64,000 bases of DNA from Nocardia caishijiensis NBRC 108228 (GTDB lineage Bacteria > Actinomycetota > Actinomycetes > Mycobacteriales > Mycobacteriaceae). Positions 18,516-25,979 of the stretch are shown in pieces. The stretch is taken from the NCBI RefSeq assembly GCF_001612825.1, contig NZ_BDBE01000030.1:1-64000 (forward strand), written 5' to 3'. Under the pieces are notes generated by a model. It ran no database searches. It had not been told where the DNA came from and saw nothing but the letters and a program-made list of their open reading frames with translations. The position numbers were made by a program, and so were the translations under genes. Within the stretch, counting starts at the first letter, position 1. Every line of letters starts with the position of its first letter.

Positions 18516-19694
18516 ATGAACCAGCAGAGCGAACTTCCGCTGTCCGGAATCGTCGTGGTCGAACTCGGTGACAGCGCCTCCGCGCCGTTCACCGGCAAGA
18601 TCCTGGCCGAACTCGGGGCCGAGGTATGGAAAGTCGAACGACCGACCGGTGATTCGTCGCGCGGGTGGGGTCCGAGCATGTGGAAAGGCAGCGGCGCGGC
18701 ATTCCACGCGCTCAACCGAGGCAAACAGTCCATCAGTATCGACATCAAGGACCGCGAGCAGCTCGCGCTGCTGCACCAATTGATCGCCGAACGCGCCGAC
18801 GTGTTCCTGCACAATCTGCGACCCGGCTCCGCGGCGAAGTACGGTCTGGACGCCGAAAGCCTCCGGGTCACCAAACCCGAACTCGTGCATTGCGAGGTCG
18901 GCGCGTTCGGGCACACCGGGCCGATGAACAGCCTGCCCGGCTACGACCCACTGATGCAGGCGTTCTCCGGCATCATGAGCATCACCGGCGAACACGACGG
19001 CCCACCGGTCCGCGCGGGAGTGTCGATCATCGACTTCGGCACCGGAATGTGGGCGGCCATCGGCATCCTCGCCGCACTCCATCGGCGCCGAACCAAACTG
19101 GACGGTGCCGCGGTGAACGCCTCGCTGCTGGAAACAGCGATCGCATGGATGTCGATCGGCGTCGCGGGCTACAACGCCGACGGCGCCCCCGGTGAACGCC
19201 ACGGCTCGGGAGTCGCGTTCATCGTCCCGCACCGCGCCTACTCGGCCGCCGACGGTGATCTGATCATCAGCTGCGGCAACGACGGACTGTTCGCTCGCCT
19301 GAGCCAGGCGCTGGACCGACCCGAATGGGCGAGCGACGACCGGTTCGCGACGAACACCGCTCGGCTGGCCAACCGCGCCGAGATCGACCGTTCGATCGCA
19401 GACCGGCTGGCGCAGCACCCACGCGAGCACTGGCAGAAACGGTTGCAGGACTTCGGTGTTCCCGTCGCGCCGGTGCAGACGACTGCCGAGATGGTGGCCC
19501 ACGAACAGACCAAGGCGCTCGGCATCATCGGTGCGCCCACCGGGGACGAGATCGGGGTCGTCGGACTGCCGCTGTCGTTCGACGGCAAACGACCGCCCCC
19601 CTTGCCTGCCGCGCAGAATATCGGCGGCGCCGACGACCGGTTGCACGGTGTTCTCGGACAGCGACGCGGCACCGACGGCAACAGCGATGGCTGA
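18516..19694 (+). CDS. Class III (CaiB/BaiF) CoA-transferase
   Basis: 392 residues. Asp173 in SIIDFGTG matches the catalytic aspartate that forms the acyl-CoA anhydride in formyl-CoA transferase. The block PGYDPLMQAFSG is of the transferase type and lacks the GHDxNY histidine of racemases. It should move CoA between two carboxylic acids, for example from a product thioester to the next substrate. The racemase gene begins inside its last codons (8-base overlap), so the two are translationally coupled. Donor and acceptor are unknown. Confidence 0.85.
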   Translation: MNQQSELPLSGIVVVELGDSASAPFTGKILAELGAEVWKVERPTGDSSRGWGPSMWKGSGAAFHALNRGKQSISIDIKDREQLALLHQLIAERADVFLHNLRPGSAAKYGLDAESLRVTKPELVHCEVGAFGHTGPMNSLPGYDPLMQAFSGIMSITGEHDGPPVRAGVSIIDFGTGMWAAIGILAALHRRRTKLDGAAVNASLLETAIAWMSIGVAGYNADGAPGERHGSGVAFIVPHRAYSAADGDLIISCGNDGLFARLSQALDRPEWASDDRFATNTARLANRAEIDRSIADRLAQHPREHWQKRLQDFGVPVAPVQTTAEMVAHEQTKALGIIGAPTGDEIGVVGLPLSFDGKRPPPLPAAQNIGGADDRLHGVLGQRRGTDGNSDG

Positions 19695-20841
19695 GCGCAG
19701 CGGCCCGCTGACGGGCATTCGCATCGTCGAACTCGGCGGGGTCGGACCGACCCCCTTCGCCGCGATGCTGCTGTCGGACCTGGGCGCCGATGTCATCCGG
19801 TTGGACCGGCCGCCGGGCTACGACGGCGGTGCATCGGTAGATGCGAAGTTCAACCTGCTCAATCGGGGCAGGCGCAGCGCTGTGTTCGACCTGAAGAAGC
19901 CCGCTGCGGTCGAGGCCGTGCTGCGGCTCGTCGGCGCGGCTCATGTGGTGCTCGAGGGGTTTCGGCCCGGGGTCGCGGAGAAACTCGGCCTCGGCCCCGA
20001 GGAATGTATGGCCGTGAATCCGGCTCTGGTATACGGCCGGATGACCGGGTGGGGCCAGCACGGGCCGCTCGCGCGTGACCCCGGACACGACCTCAACTAC
20101 ATCTCGCTGACCGGCGTGCTGCATGCGGTCGGCCGCGCGGGTGAACCGCCCGTCATCCCGCTCAATCTGGCGGGTGACTTCGGCGGTGGATCGCTGTACC
20201 TGGCGCTAGGGGTGGTCTCCGCGCTGCTGGAGAGTCGTTCGTCCGGCCGAGGGCAAGTCGTCGACGCTGCCATGGTCGACGGCTCGGCCTCGCTCATGAC
20301 GCTGTTCTACGGCCTGTTCGCCGCCGGTTACTGGAGCGACGAGCGCGGCGTGAACCGGCTCGACTCGGGCGCACCCTGGTACAACGTCTACGAAACCGCT
20401 GATGGCGGCTGGATCAGTGTGGGCGCCAACGAATCCCGCTTCTGGCGCAATATGCTGCGGATCATGGGGATCGACGAAGCGGAGCTGCCCGGCCAGCACG
20501 ACAGAGCGCAATGGCCCGCGATGCGGGAAAGATTCGCTGCCGTGTTCCGCACCAGAACCCGCGACGAATGGTGTGCTCTCGCAGCCGGCCAGGAAGCCTG
20601 CCTGACTCCGGTACTCTCGCTCACCGAGGCACCGAGCAACCCACACCTGCGGGCCCGCGGCACCTTCGTCGAGGTCGAGGGAGTCGTCCAGCCCGCTCCG
20701 GCACCGCGTTTCAGCCGCACACCCGGTGCGATCCAGCGACCGCCTGCCGAACCCGGTGAGCACACCGACGAGGTGCTGGGGGACTGGGGTTTCAGCCCGG
20801 ACGAACTCACCACTCTTCGAGAACAGGGTGCGATCGGCTGA
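19687..20841 (+). CDS. Alpha-methylacyl-CoA racemase-like protein
   Basis: 384 residues from the ATG at 19687. His134 in GHDLNY and Asp164 in LAGDFGGG match the racemase catalytic pair. It is clearly related to the copies at 4004 and 44388 (shared VAEKLGLGPE-like, YETADGGW and QPAPAPRFSRTPG blocks). As last gene of the ACD > MaoC > aldolase > DUF35 > transferase operon, it implies an alpha-methyl stereocentre in the substrate, which fits retro-aldol release of propionyl-CoA. A strong terminator follows. Confidence 0.87.
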   Translation: MAERSGPLTGIRIVELGGVGPTPFAAMLLSDLGADVIRLDRPPGYDGGASVDAKFNLLNRGRRSAVFDLKKPAAVEAVLRLVGAAHVVLEGFRPGVAEKLGLGPEECMAVNPALVYGRMTGWGQHGPLARDPGHDLNYISLTGVLHAVGRAGEPPVIPLNLAGDFGGGSLYLALGVVSALLESRSSGRGQVVDAAMVDGSASLMTLFYGLFAAGYWSDERGVNRLDSGAPWYNVYETADGGWISVGANESRFWRNMLRIMGIDEAELPGQHDRAQWPAMRERFAAVFRTRTRDEWCALAAGQEACLTPVLSLTEAPSNPHLRARGTFVEVEGVVQPAPAPRFSRTPGAIQRPPAEPGEHTDEVLGDWGFSPDELTTLREQGAIG

Positions 20842-20859
20842 CTACTGCGTGCCGAAATG

Positions 20860-20893
20860 ACGTGGGCTGGGCGGATTTCCGCCCAGCCCACGT
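20860..20893 (+). terminator. Intrinsic-type terminator
   Basis: A perfect 15-base stem (20860-20874 with 20879-20893) closes on the 4-base loop ATTT, 19 bases after the racemase stop. It ends the ACD-to-racemase operon. A separate 14-base perfect palindrome GTCACCGCGGTGAC follows at 20910-20923 and might be an operator for the next gene. Confidence 0.75.
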
Positions 20894-21093
20894 GCTGCGC
20901 GACTTGGACGTCACCGCGGTGACGCCGGTCAGGAACCGGGTTCGCGGTCTTCCTAGGAGCAATTCCTCCCCTGCAACGGGTGATCGGCGGGTGTCACCAT
21001 CGAGTCGGACAGCAGCACGGCCGAGTGCTGTGGGCCGAACGCACCTACCGCATCTCGGGGAAGGGTCGCGCGGCGTGAATCGAGGAGACCGTC

Positions 21094-22191
21094 ATTTCTA
21101 CGAACAGTTCCGGGCAGACGTCGCGGCACGCGGCGGCATTGATCGTCGGTGGCTCACTGGGTGGGTTGACAACGGCGCTCGCGTTGGCGGCTCGCGGTAC
21201 AGCGGTGACCGTGCTCGAGCGGACATCCGGACGCACCCAACGTGGTGTGGCGATTCTGGTATCGGGTGCCGGTCTGCGCCGGGCGCTCGGTCGGCATGCG
21301 CGCGAGATCGTCGGCACGGCGCTCGGTCCCGCCTCGATGCGCCAGGCCGTGTACCCGCATTCCTGGTGGGACGTGTACTCGGCGCTACGTGCCGCCGCTG
21401 ATGCGGAACCGCTCGTCACGGTGGTCGAGAACGTGCACATCGTCGAGGTCGGACAGGACGACAGCACCGCCTGGGCCAGGGAAGCGGACGGCTCCACGTG
21501 GACCGGCGACGTCCTTCTCGGGGCGGACGGGTATCGCAGCGTGGTGCGCCGCTGGGTGGATCAGGCACGCCCCGTCGCCGACTACGCGGGCTACGTCGTG
21601 TGGCTCGGCCAATCCGAACTGCCCGAGTCCTACCTCGACCGGGCAGGCGGCCCCGACTTCTTCTCCGGCGAGGACGACATGCTGGCCGTGTACCCACTGA
21701 TCGACCGCGACGGGGGCGTCACTCGCTACGGGTGGGGCTGGTTCGATCCGCACCACACGTCGCTGTTCCAGCGGATCGGGGCGATCGAGGGCACGGAGGT
21801 CAAGCACACGCCGCGCGTGGACGCGATCCCCGCCGAGGTGTACGACGACATGGTGCGCACCGCCGAAAAACGGTGGTCGGAGCCCTGGCGTACGGGAGTT
21901 GTCGAAGCGTTCCAGGCGAGGGAGGTGGTGGCCACGCCGATCACCGAGTATTTGCCGCAGCGGGTGGTCAACGGCCGCATCGGTGTGCTCGGTGACGCCG
22001 CGCACGCCCAAACACCCATGACCGGTGCGGGATTCGAAGAGGCGGTAGCGGACGCGGCGGCGCTGGCCGAGGCGCTCGACGGCGTCGAGGTCGAAGAAGG
22101 CCTGGCGCGCTACGAATCCGCCCGGCTGGTGGGAATGCGCAACCGGGTGTCGGCGGGACAGTCGTTCAGTCGATCCTTCGCGGGCGTCTGA
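21094..22191 (+). CDS. FAD-dependent monooxygenase (possible ATT start)
   Basis: 365 residues if translation starts at ATT (21094), six bases after a perfect GAGGAG. The only other initiation codon before the FAD fold is a TTG at 21139, with no ribosome site, which would leave just two residues before the Rossmann glycines. The FAD motif is LIVGGSLGGLTTALALA, the DG motif is GADGYRSVVRRW, and the second FAD motif is GVLGDAAHAQTPMTGAGFEEAV. The group hydroxylates or epoxidises cyclic or aromatic compounds using NAD(P)H and O2. It stands alone after a terminator and is convergent with the next CoA-transferase. Confidence 0.82.
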   Translation: MSTNSSGQTSRHAAALIVGGSLGGLTTALALAARGTAVTVLERTSGRTQRGVAILVSGAGLRRALGRHAREIVGTALGPASMRQAVYPHSWWDVYSALRAAADAEPLVTVVENVHIVEVGQDDSTAWAREADGSTWTGDVLLGADGYRSVVRRWVDQARPVADYAGYVVWLGQSELPESYLDRAGGPDFFSGEDDMLAVYPLIDRDGGVTRYGWGWFDPHHTSLFQRIGAIEGTEVKHTPRVDAIPAEVYDDMVRTAEKRWSEPWRTGVVEAFQAREVVATPITEYLPQRVVNGRIGVLGDAAHAQTPMTGAGFEEAVADAAALAEALDGVEVEEGLARYESARLVGMRNRVSAGQSFSRSFAGV

Positions 22192-22235
22192 AACTCGCTC
22201 GACGCTGTCGTCGATCAGGTCGACAGCTCATTCGG

Positions 22236-23444
22236 TCAGATCCGGAGGGTCTCCGGCGTGTACGCCGCACCGGTCGACACCAAATGCTCGATCTCGTCTT
22301 CCCCGAACCCGTACTCGCTGAGGACCTGTACCGAATGTTCGCCGAGCCTTGGTGCGGGGTACCGCAATGCAGGGGCGTCTTCGCTCCACTGTTGTGGGAT
22401 ACCCAGCGACCGCAGCAGACCTTCGGTCGGGTGTTCCTCCTGGATGAAGAATCCGACATCCTTCATGTGTGGATCGTCGAGAAGCGTTTCAGGAGTATTC
22501 ATCTCGATGGCGGGGATGTCCGCTTCGGCCAGGATCTGCACCCACTCCGCCGTCGTTTTGGTTTCGAGAACTTCGGCGAGGAAGCGGTAGAGCAGCCCGA
22601 TGTTCTCGGTGCGACCGCCGATATCGGCGAAACGGGGGTCCTGGGCCATCTCGGGCCTGCCTGCCAGGACGAAGAATCGGTGCCAGTGCTTGTCGTTGTA
22701 GACGTTGACGCCGAGGTAGCCGTCGCGGGTGCGGTACGGGCGGCGGTCGGCGTTCATCATCCGGGCGTAGCCGGAGGTGCCGATCGACGGGATGAAGGTG
22801 TGACCGTAGAGGTGGTCACCCATGGCGAACTGGGCAAATGTCTCGAACATCGGGACCTGCACCTCCTGGCCGCGTCCCGAGCGCTCACGGCGGTAGAGGG
22901 CGGTGGTGATGGCGTTGGCCGCGGCCATGCCGACGACGCGGTCGGCGATCGCGGTGGCGATATAGGTCGGCTCACCGGTTTTGCGGCTCTGCAGGACCGG
23001 CATGCCGACGGCGGCCTGGATCAGGTCGTCGTAGGCGGGCCGGTCGGCGTAGGGGCCGTTCTGTCCGAAACCGAAAGCGCCGCAATAGATCAGGCGTGGA
23101 TTGCGTTCACGGACCTGCTCGTAGGCCAAGCCGAGGCGTGCCATCGACTTCGGCCGCAGACTGTAGAGCAGCACATCCGCCGAGGCCGACATGCGCTGGA
23201 GCGCGGCATTGCCGTCGGCGGACTTGAGATCGAGCACCACGCTGCGCTTGTTGCGATTGAGGTGCAAGAAGATCGCGCCCATGCCGGGATTGCGGCGTGG
23301 ACCGACACCACGGGTGGTGTCGCCGACCGTCGACTCGATCTTCACGACATCGGCGCCCATGTCGGCCAGCAGCAAGGTCGCGAACGGGCCCATGAAGTTC
23401 GAGGTCAGATCGAGGATGCGCACGCCGTCGAGCGGTCCGGTCAT
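22236..23444 (-). CDS. Class III CoA-transferase
   Basis: 402 residues from the ATG at 23444 (AAAAGAGA upstream). The catalytic aspartate is Asp168 in TAIADRVVGM, and PAYDDLIQAAVG is the transferase-type helix block. No racemase histidine is present. It should transfer CoA to an unidentified carboxylic acid. It is monocistronic, convergent with the FAD monooxygenase and divergent from the hydrolase at 23761. The shared 316-base region contains a TGGGA-N8-TCCCA repeat. Confidence 0.85.
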   Translation of the reverse strand: MTGPLDGVRILDLTSNFMGPFATLLLADMGADVVKIESTVGDTTRGVGPRRNPGMGAIFLHLNRNKRSVVLDLKSADGNAALQRMSASADVLLYSLRPKSMARLGLAYEQVRERNPRLIYCGAFGFGQNGPYADRPAYDDLIQAAVGMPVLQSRKTGEPTYIATAIADRVVGMAAANAITTALYRRERSGRGQEVQVPMFETFAQFAMGDHLYGHTFIPSIGTSGYARMMNADRRPYRTRDGYLGVNVYNDKHWHRFFVLAGRPEMAQDPRFADIGGRTENIGLLYRFLAEVLETKTTAEWVQILAEADIPAIEMNTPETLLDDPHMKDVGFFIQEEHPTEGLLRSLGIPQQWSEDAPALRYPAPRLGEHSVQVLSEYGFGEDEIEHLVSTGAAYTPETLRI

Positions 23445-23760
23445 GTTCGTCTCTTTTCGTGATGGGGGAACACGGCCGGGGCAGCTCACCGGCAGCGATC
23501 GTGAATCGTGCCGGGAGAACCCGAGGCCCGGTCACCGGCTGTCCTCATCGTAGGTCGCTGAACTGCTCGAACCCAGTGACATGTTCCGAAGCGGGAATTC
23601 GCGATGGTCGAATCGCTGTGGATCGCCTGCGAACAGGAGTTCTTACCAGGTTCGAGGGTTCCTGGGAAGAATCTTTCCCATTGTCGGTCGCCTCTGCCGG
23701 AGAGAAGGTTGTTGCATCGGCTTCGAGCCGGAACAGATCTCATCGAAAGGATCGTGCCTG
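23445..23760. other. 316-base divergent promoter region with TGGGA-N8-TCCCA
   Basis: No gene is seen. The main structure is the inverted repeat TGGGA (23664-23668), spacer AGAATCTT, TCCCA (23677-23681), about 80 bases before the hydrolase ATG. The same layout with a similar A-rich spacer recurs at 59974-59995. Confidence 0.5.
23664..23681. promoter_or_regulatory. TGGGA-N8-TCCCA inverted repeat, copy 1
   Basis: The spacer AGAATCTT is close to the spacers of the TGTCC-N8-GGACA sites elsewhere in the window, so the two repeats may belong to related regulators or to one degenerate site. It lies upstream of the Cys-nucleophile hydrolase. Confidence 0.4.
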
Positions 23761-24675
23761 ATGCGCACAAGCGTCACCTTCCCGAGCAACGGCTTGCGCC
23801 TGGCGGGCATCCTGTTCACCCCCGAAAACCGCGGCGGCGAGCGTCTGCCCGCCGTGGTGGTGTCGCACCCCGGCGGTGGTGTCAAGGAGCAGACCGCCAG
23901 CGTCTACGCCCAGCGTCTGGCCGACAAGGGATACGCCGCGCTCGTGTTCGACGCCGCCTACCAGGGCGAGAGCGAAGGCGAGCCGCGCTTCCTGGAAGAC
24001 CCCTTCCAGCGCAGCGAGGATGTCAAGTCCGCGGTCACCTTCCTTACCACCCGCGACGACATCGACCCCGCCCGCATCGGTGCCCTCGGCATCTGCGCCT
24101 CCGGCGGCTACGTGCCCTTCGCCGCGCAGACCGACCACCGCATCAAGGCCGTCGCGACCGTGAGCGGTCTCGACATCGGCGACTACCTGAGCAACGGTCT
24201 CGGGCGCACCCAGGACCCCTCGGTGCTGCAGGAGATGCTGGACGCCGCCGGTGCGCTGCGCACCGCCGAGGCCGAAGGTGCCGAACCGAACTACCAGATC
24301 TGGGCGCCGCCGAGCGCGGAAGGCCTCGAGCAGGCTCCGGATCTCTTCCGCGAGGCCCACGACTACTACCGCACCCCTCGCGGACAGCACGAGCGCTCGG
24401 AGAACAAGTGGCCGTTGCAGAGCATCGACCGCATCGCCCAGTTCGATGCCTACGCCAAGATCGCCATGATCTCCCCGCGTCCGCTGCTGATGATCGTCGG
24501 CTCCAAGGCCGACACCGCCTACTTCAGCGAGGAGGCCGTCGCCAAGGCCGCCGAGCCGAAGGAACTGTTCGTGGTCGACGGTGCCAGCCATGTCGACCTC
24601 TACGACCTCGACCAGTACGTCACCCCCACCGTGGCCAAGCTCGACGAGTTCTTCGGTAAGGGCCTGACCGGCTGA
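23761..24675 (+). CDS. Alpha/beta hydrolase with predicted cysteine nucleophile (paralogue of 11469-12404)
   Basis: 304 residues from the ATG at 23761 (AAAGGA upstream). The nucleophile elbow is LGICASGGYVPF, giving Cys112 in place of serine. SHPGGGVKEQTA forms the oxyanion region and the catalytic histidine is in DGASHVDLYDL. It shares layout and many blocks (KEQT, FDAAYQGES/FDASFQGDS, SEDV) with the hydrolase at 11469, so the two are paralogues. Likely an esterase or lactonase of the dienelactone-hydrolase type acting on a pathway intermediate. A terminator follows 19 bases after the stop. Confidence 0.8.
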   Translation: MRTSVTFPSNGLRLAGILFTPENRGGERLPAVVVSHPGGGVKEQTASVYAQRLADKGYAALVFDAAYQGESEGEPRFLEDPFQRSEDVKSAVTFLTTRDDIDPARIGALGICASGGYVPFAAQTDHRIKAVATVSGLDIGDYLSNGLGRTQDPSVLQEMLDAAGALRTAEAEGAEPNYQIWAPPSAEGLEQAPDLFREAHDYYRTPRGQHERSENKWPLQSIDRIAQFDAYAKIAMISPRPLLMIVGSKADTAYFSEEAVAKAAEPKELFVVDGASHVDLYDLDQYVTPTVAKLDEFFGKGLTG

Positions 24676-24694
24676 TCCCGGTCACCGTACACAC

Positions 24695-24738
24695 AAGCCT
24701 CTATCCCGCACGGGTGATCCCTTGCGGGACAGAGGCTT
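24695..24738 (+). terminator. Hairpin terminator after hydrolase
   Basis: Arms AAGCCTCTATCCCGCA (24695-24710) and TGCGGGACAGAGGCTT (24723-24738) pair with one A-A mismatch and are followed by TTTCGTC. The right arm ends just before the decayed propeller fragment that reads on the other strand. Confidence 0.7.
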
Positions 24739-24742
24739 TCGT

Positions 24743-25027
24743 CTATCGGTCAGGTGTCTTCACCAGGATCGGTCCGTCACCGAAAATGGTTCCGGTATCG
24801 ACAGAGGCCAGCGCAGAGCGGCTCAGAGTGCCGTCGCCGTTGACGTCGAAGACATGGATTTTCGTCGTCACCGTAGTGGGCAGGCAGTCGGCGACGTAGA
24901 GGTGGCGCTCGTCGTCTCTGAGTTTCGCCAACCCGGGAAGGATCCCGCGGGCGCCCTGAACGGTGAGCCGGGGAGTGGTGTCAGGGCACCGTCGGAACCG
25001 ATCGAGAAGCCTTCAACCGGACCCTAC
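24743..25027 (-). pseudogene. Decayed beta-propeller lactonase-like gene, C-terminal remnant with frameshift
   Basis: The frame ending at 24743 encodes DDERHLYVAD...TTKIHVFDV...SVDTGTIFGDGPILV, which matches the last blade of the intact propeller at 57470-58606 (SDDERHVYAAD, THTYDV, SVDTGTVLGDGPIMV). Upstream the match continues in another frame (EGFSIGSDGALTPLPGSPF, about 24940-25025), so there is a frameshift near 24935. A TAG precedes it in that frame. Only about the last 95 codons of a roughly 378-codon gene remain. It is the third propeller copy in the window. It is not expected to make a functional product. Confidence 0.75.
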
Positions 25028-25047
25028 CAATATCGTCATCGTTGTCG

Positions 25048-25341
25048 TCAGACGCCCAGGAAATCGTGGTACCGGAAGGTGATTTCGCCGTCCAGCATCT
25101 CGAGGAGTTCGGCGATCACGCCGGACTCGTCGCGCCACGCGAGGTAGGCCTCGAAATCTGAACGCTTGTCCCACTTCTCGACGAACAGGATGTGGGCGGG
25201 GTCATCCTGATTGCGCGCGACCTCGACGCTGATGTTGCCGGGGAAGCTGCGGGTGCCCGGCAGGTTCTTGACGAACCACTCGCGCAGATCATCGAATCGG
25301 CCCTCTCGAGCCGACATGTCGATTGTCACCTGAATAGCCAT
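25048..25341 (-). CDS. Antibiotic biosynthesis monooxygenase (ABM) domain protein
   Basis: 97 residues from the ATG at 25341 (CAGGAGT ten bases upstream). It starts MAIQVTIDMSAREGRFDDLREWF and contains HILFVEKWDKRSDFEAYLAW, the ferredoxin-like ABM layout with the W-x-S/K-x-x-DF-x-A-Y-L block. Members are small dimeric cofactor-free oxygenases, or accessory or degradative enzymes. No partner gene is adjacent: the propeller remnant lies just downstream and a 638-base gap lies upstream. A role in oxygen-dependent processing of an intermediate is possible but unproven. Confidence 0.8.
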   Translation of the reverse strand: MAIQVTIDMSAREGRFDDLREWFVKNLPGTRSFPGNISVEVARNQDDPAHILFVEKWDKRSDFEAYLAWRDESGVIAELLEMLDGEITFRYHDFLGV

Positions 25342-25979
25342 GGAAATGCGGACTCCTGTCAAGTAATGGGATTGTTCGGCGGAATTCCGGCGGCGAACGA
25401 GACGACCGTAACCTGCATCACATCCGATGCCAATTGACGCTTCGGAAATCGGTGATTCGAGTTGGGTGAAGAGCGCGCGCATCCAAGGTTTCGGCGTGGG
25501 CGAAGCGGTGGTTCGGAAAAAGTCAATTGCTCCGATCGCGGACATCGATAGGATCGAGGCCGCACTCCTCGGAAATCTCCCTCCCGGTGTCTGCTCGCGA
25601 CGCGACGGCGACTTTCGCGATCGACAGCGCGACAATTCGGCTGATCAGCGCCGCCGACTCAACAGGAGAGGTGCAGCGTGAACGTCCCCGTCTGGTCGCC
25701 GATGTGCCGATCGGCTAGCCGGCAAGCCGCGTCCGTTGACTGGATCGCTGCTCCTCGTGCACCGGGCTCCTGTTTTCCGCAGCATTGATGCTGGTAGCCG
25801 GTCCATAGCAGTTCACCCGAAGTGAGTGTCCAAGAATCTGGACACTCATGTGATCTGCATTTCCCTAGCGTCGGAACAGTGCCGCTACGCATCGGCAACA
25901 TTTGCTCGGCGGACGACCGAACCATTCACCCATTCCCGCCCGGCCGGATATTCCGGCAACTCGATACATAAGGTGAGAA
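25342..25979. other. 638-base intergenic region upstream of ALDH
   Basis: I see no supportable gene here; short open frames on both strands lack ribosome sites and family motifs. The main structure is the perfect inverted repeat at 25824-25847. The composition is less GC-rich than the flanking genes, and with the adjacent propeller remnant it may be decayed sequence. Confidence 0.45.
25824..25847. promoter_or_regulatory. TGTCC-N8-GGACA operator, copy 1
   Basis: Perfect 8-base arms GAGTGTCC and GGACACTC around the spacer AAGAATCT, 133 bases upstream of the ALDH ATG at 25980. It shares arm core and spacer character with five further sites in this window (29829, 31603, 34179, 58719, 61751). Confidence 0.65.

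Noticed and set aside
15140..19796. Long minus-strand frames (585 and 642 codons) antisense to the ACD-to-racemase operon
   Set aside because: Composition-driven antisense frames with no recognisable domains; real genes on the plus strand are contiguous and coupled.
20910..20923. 14-base perfect palindrome GTCACCGCGGTGAC as an operator
   Set aside because: Single copy, GC-rich, close to a terminator; not enough to call a regulatory site.
24722..25147. Plus-strand frames across the propeller remnant
   Set aside because: The antisense strand matches propeller blades in two frames, so the plus-strand frames are incidental.
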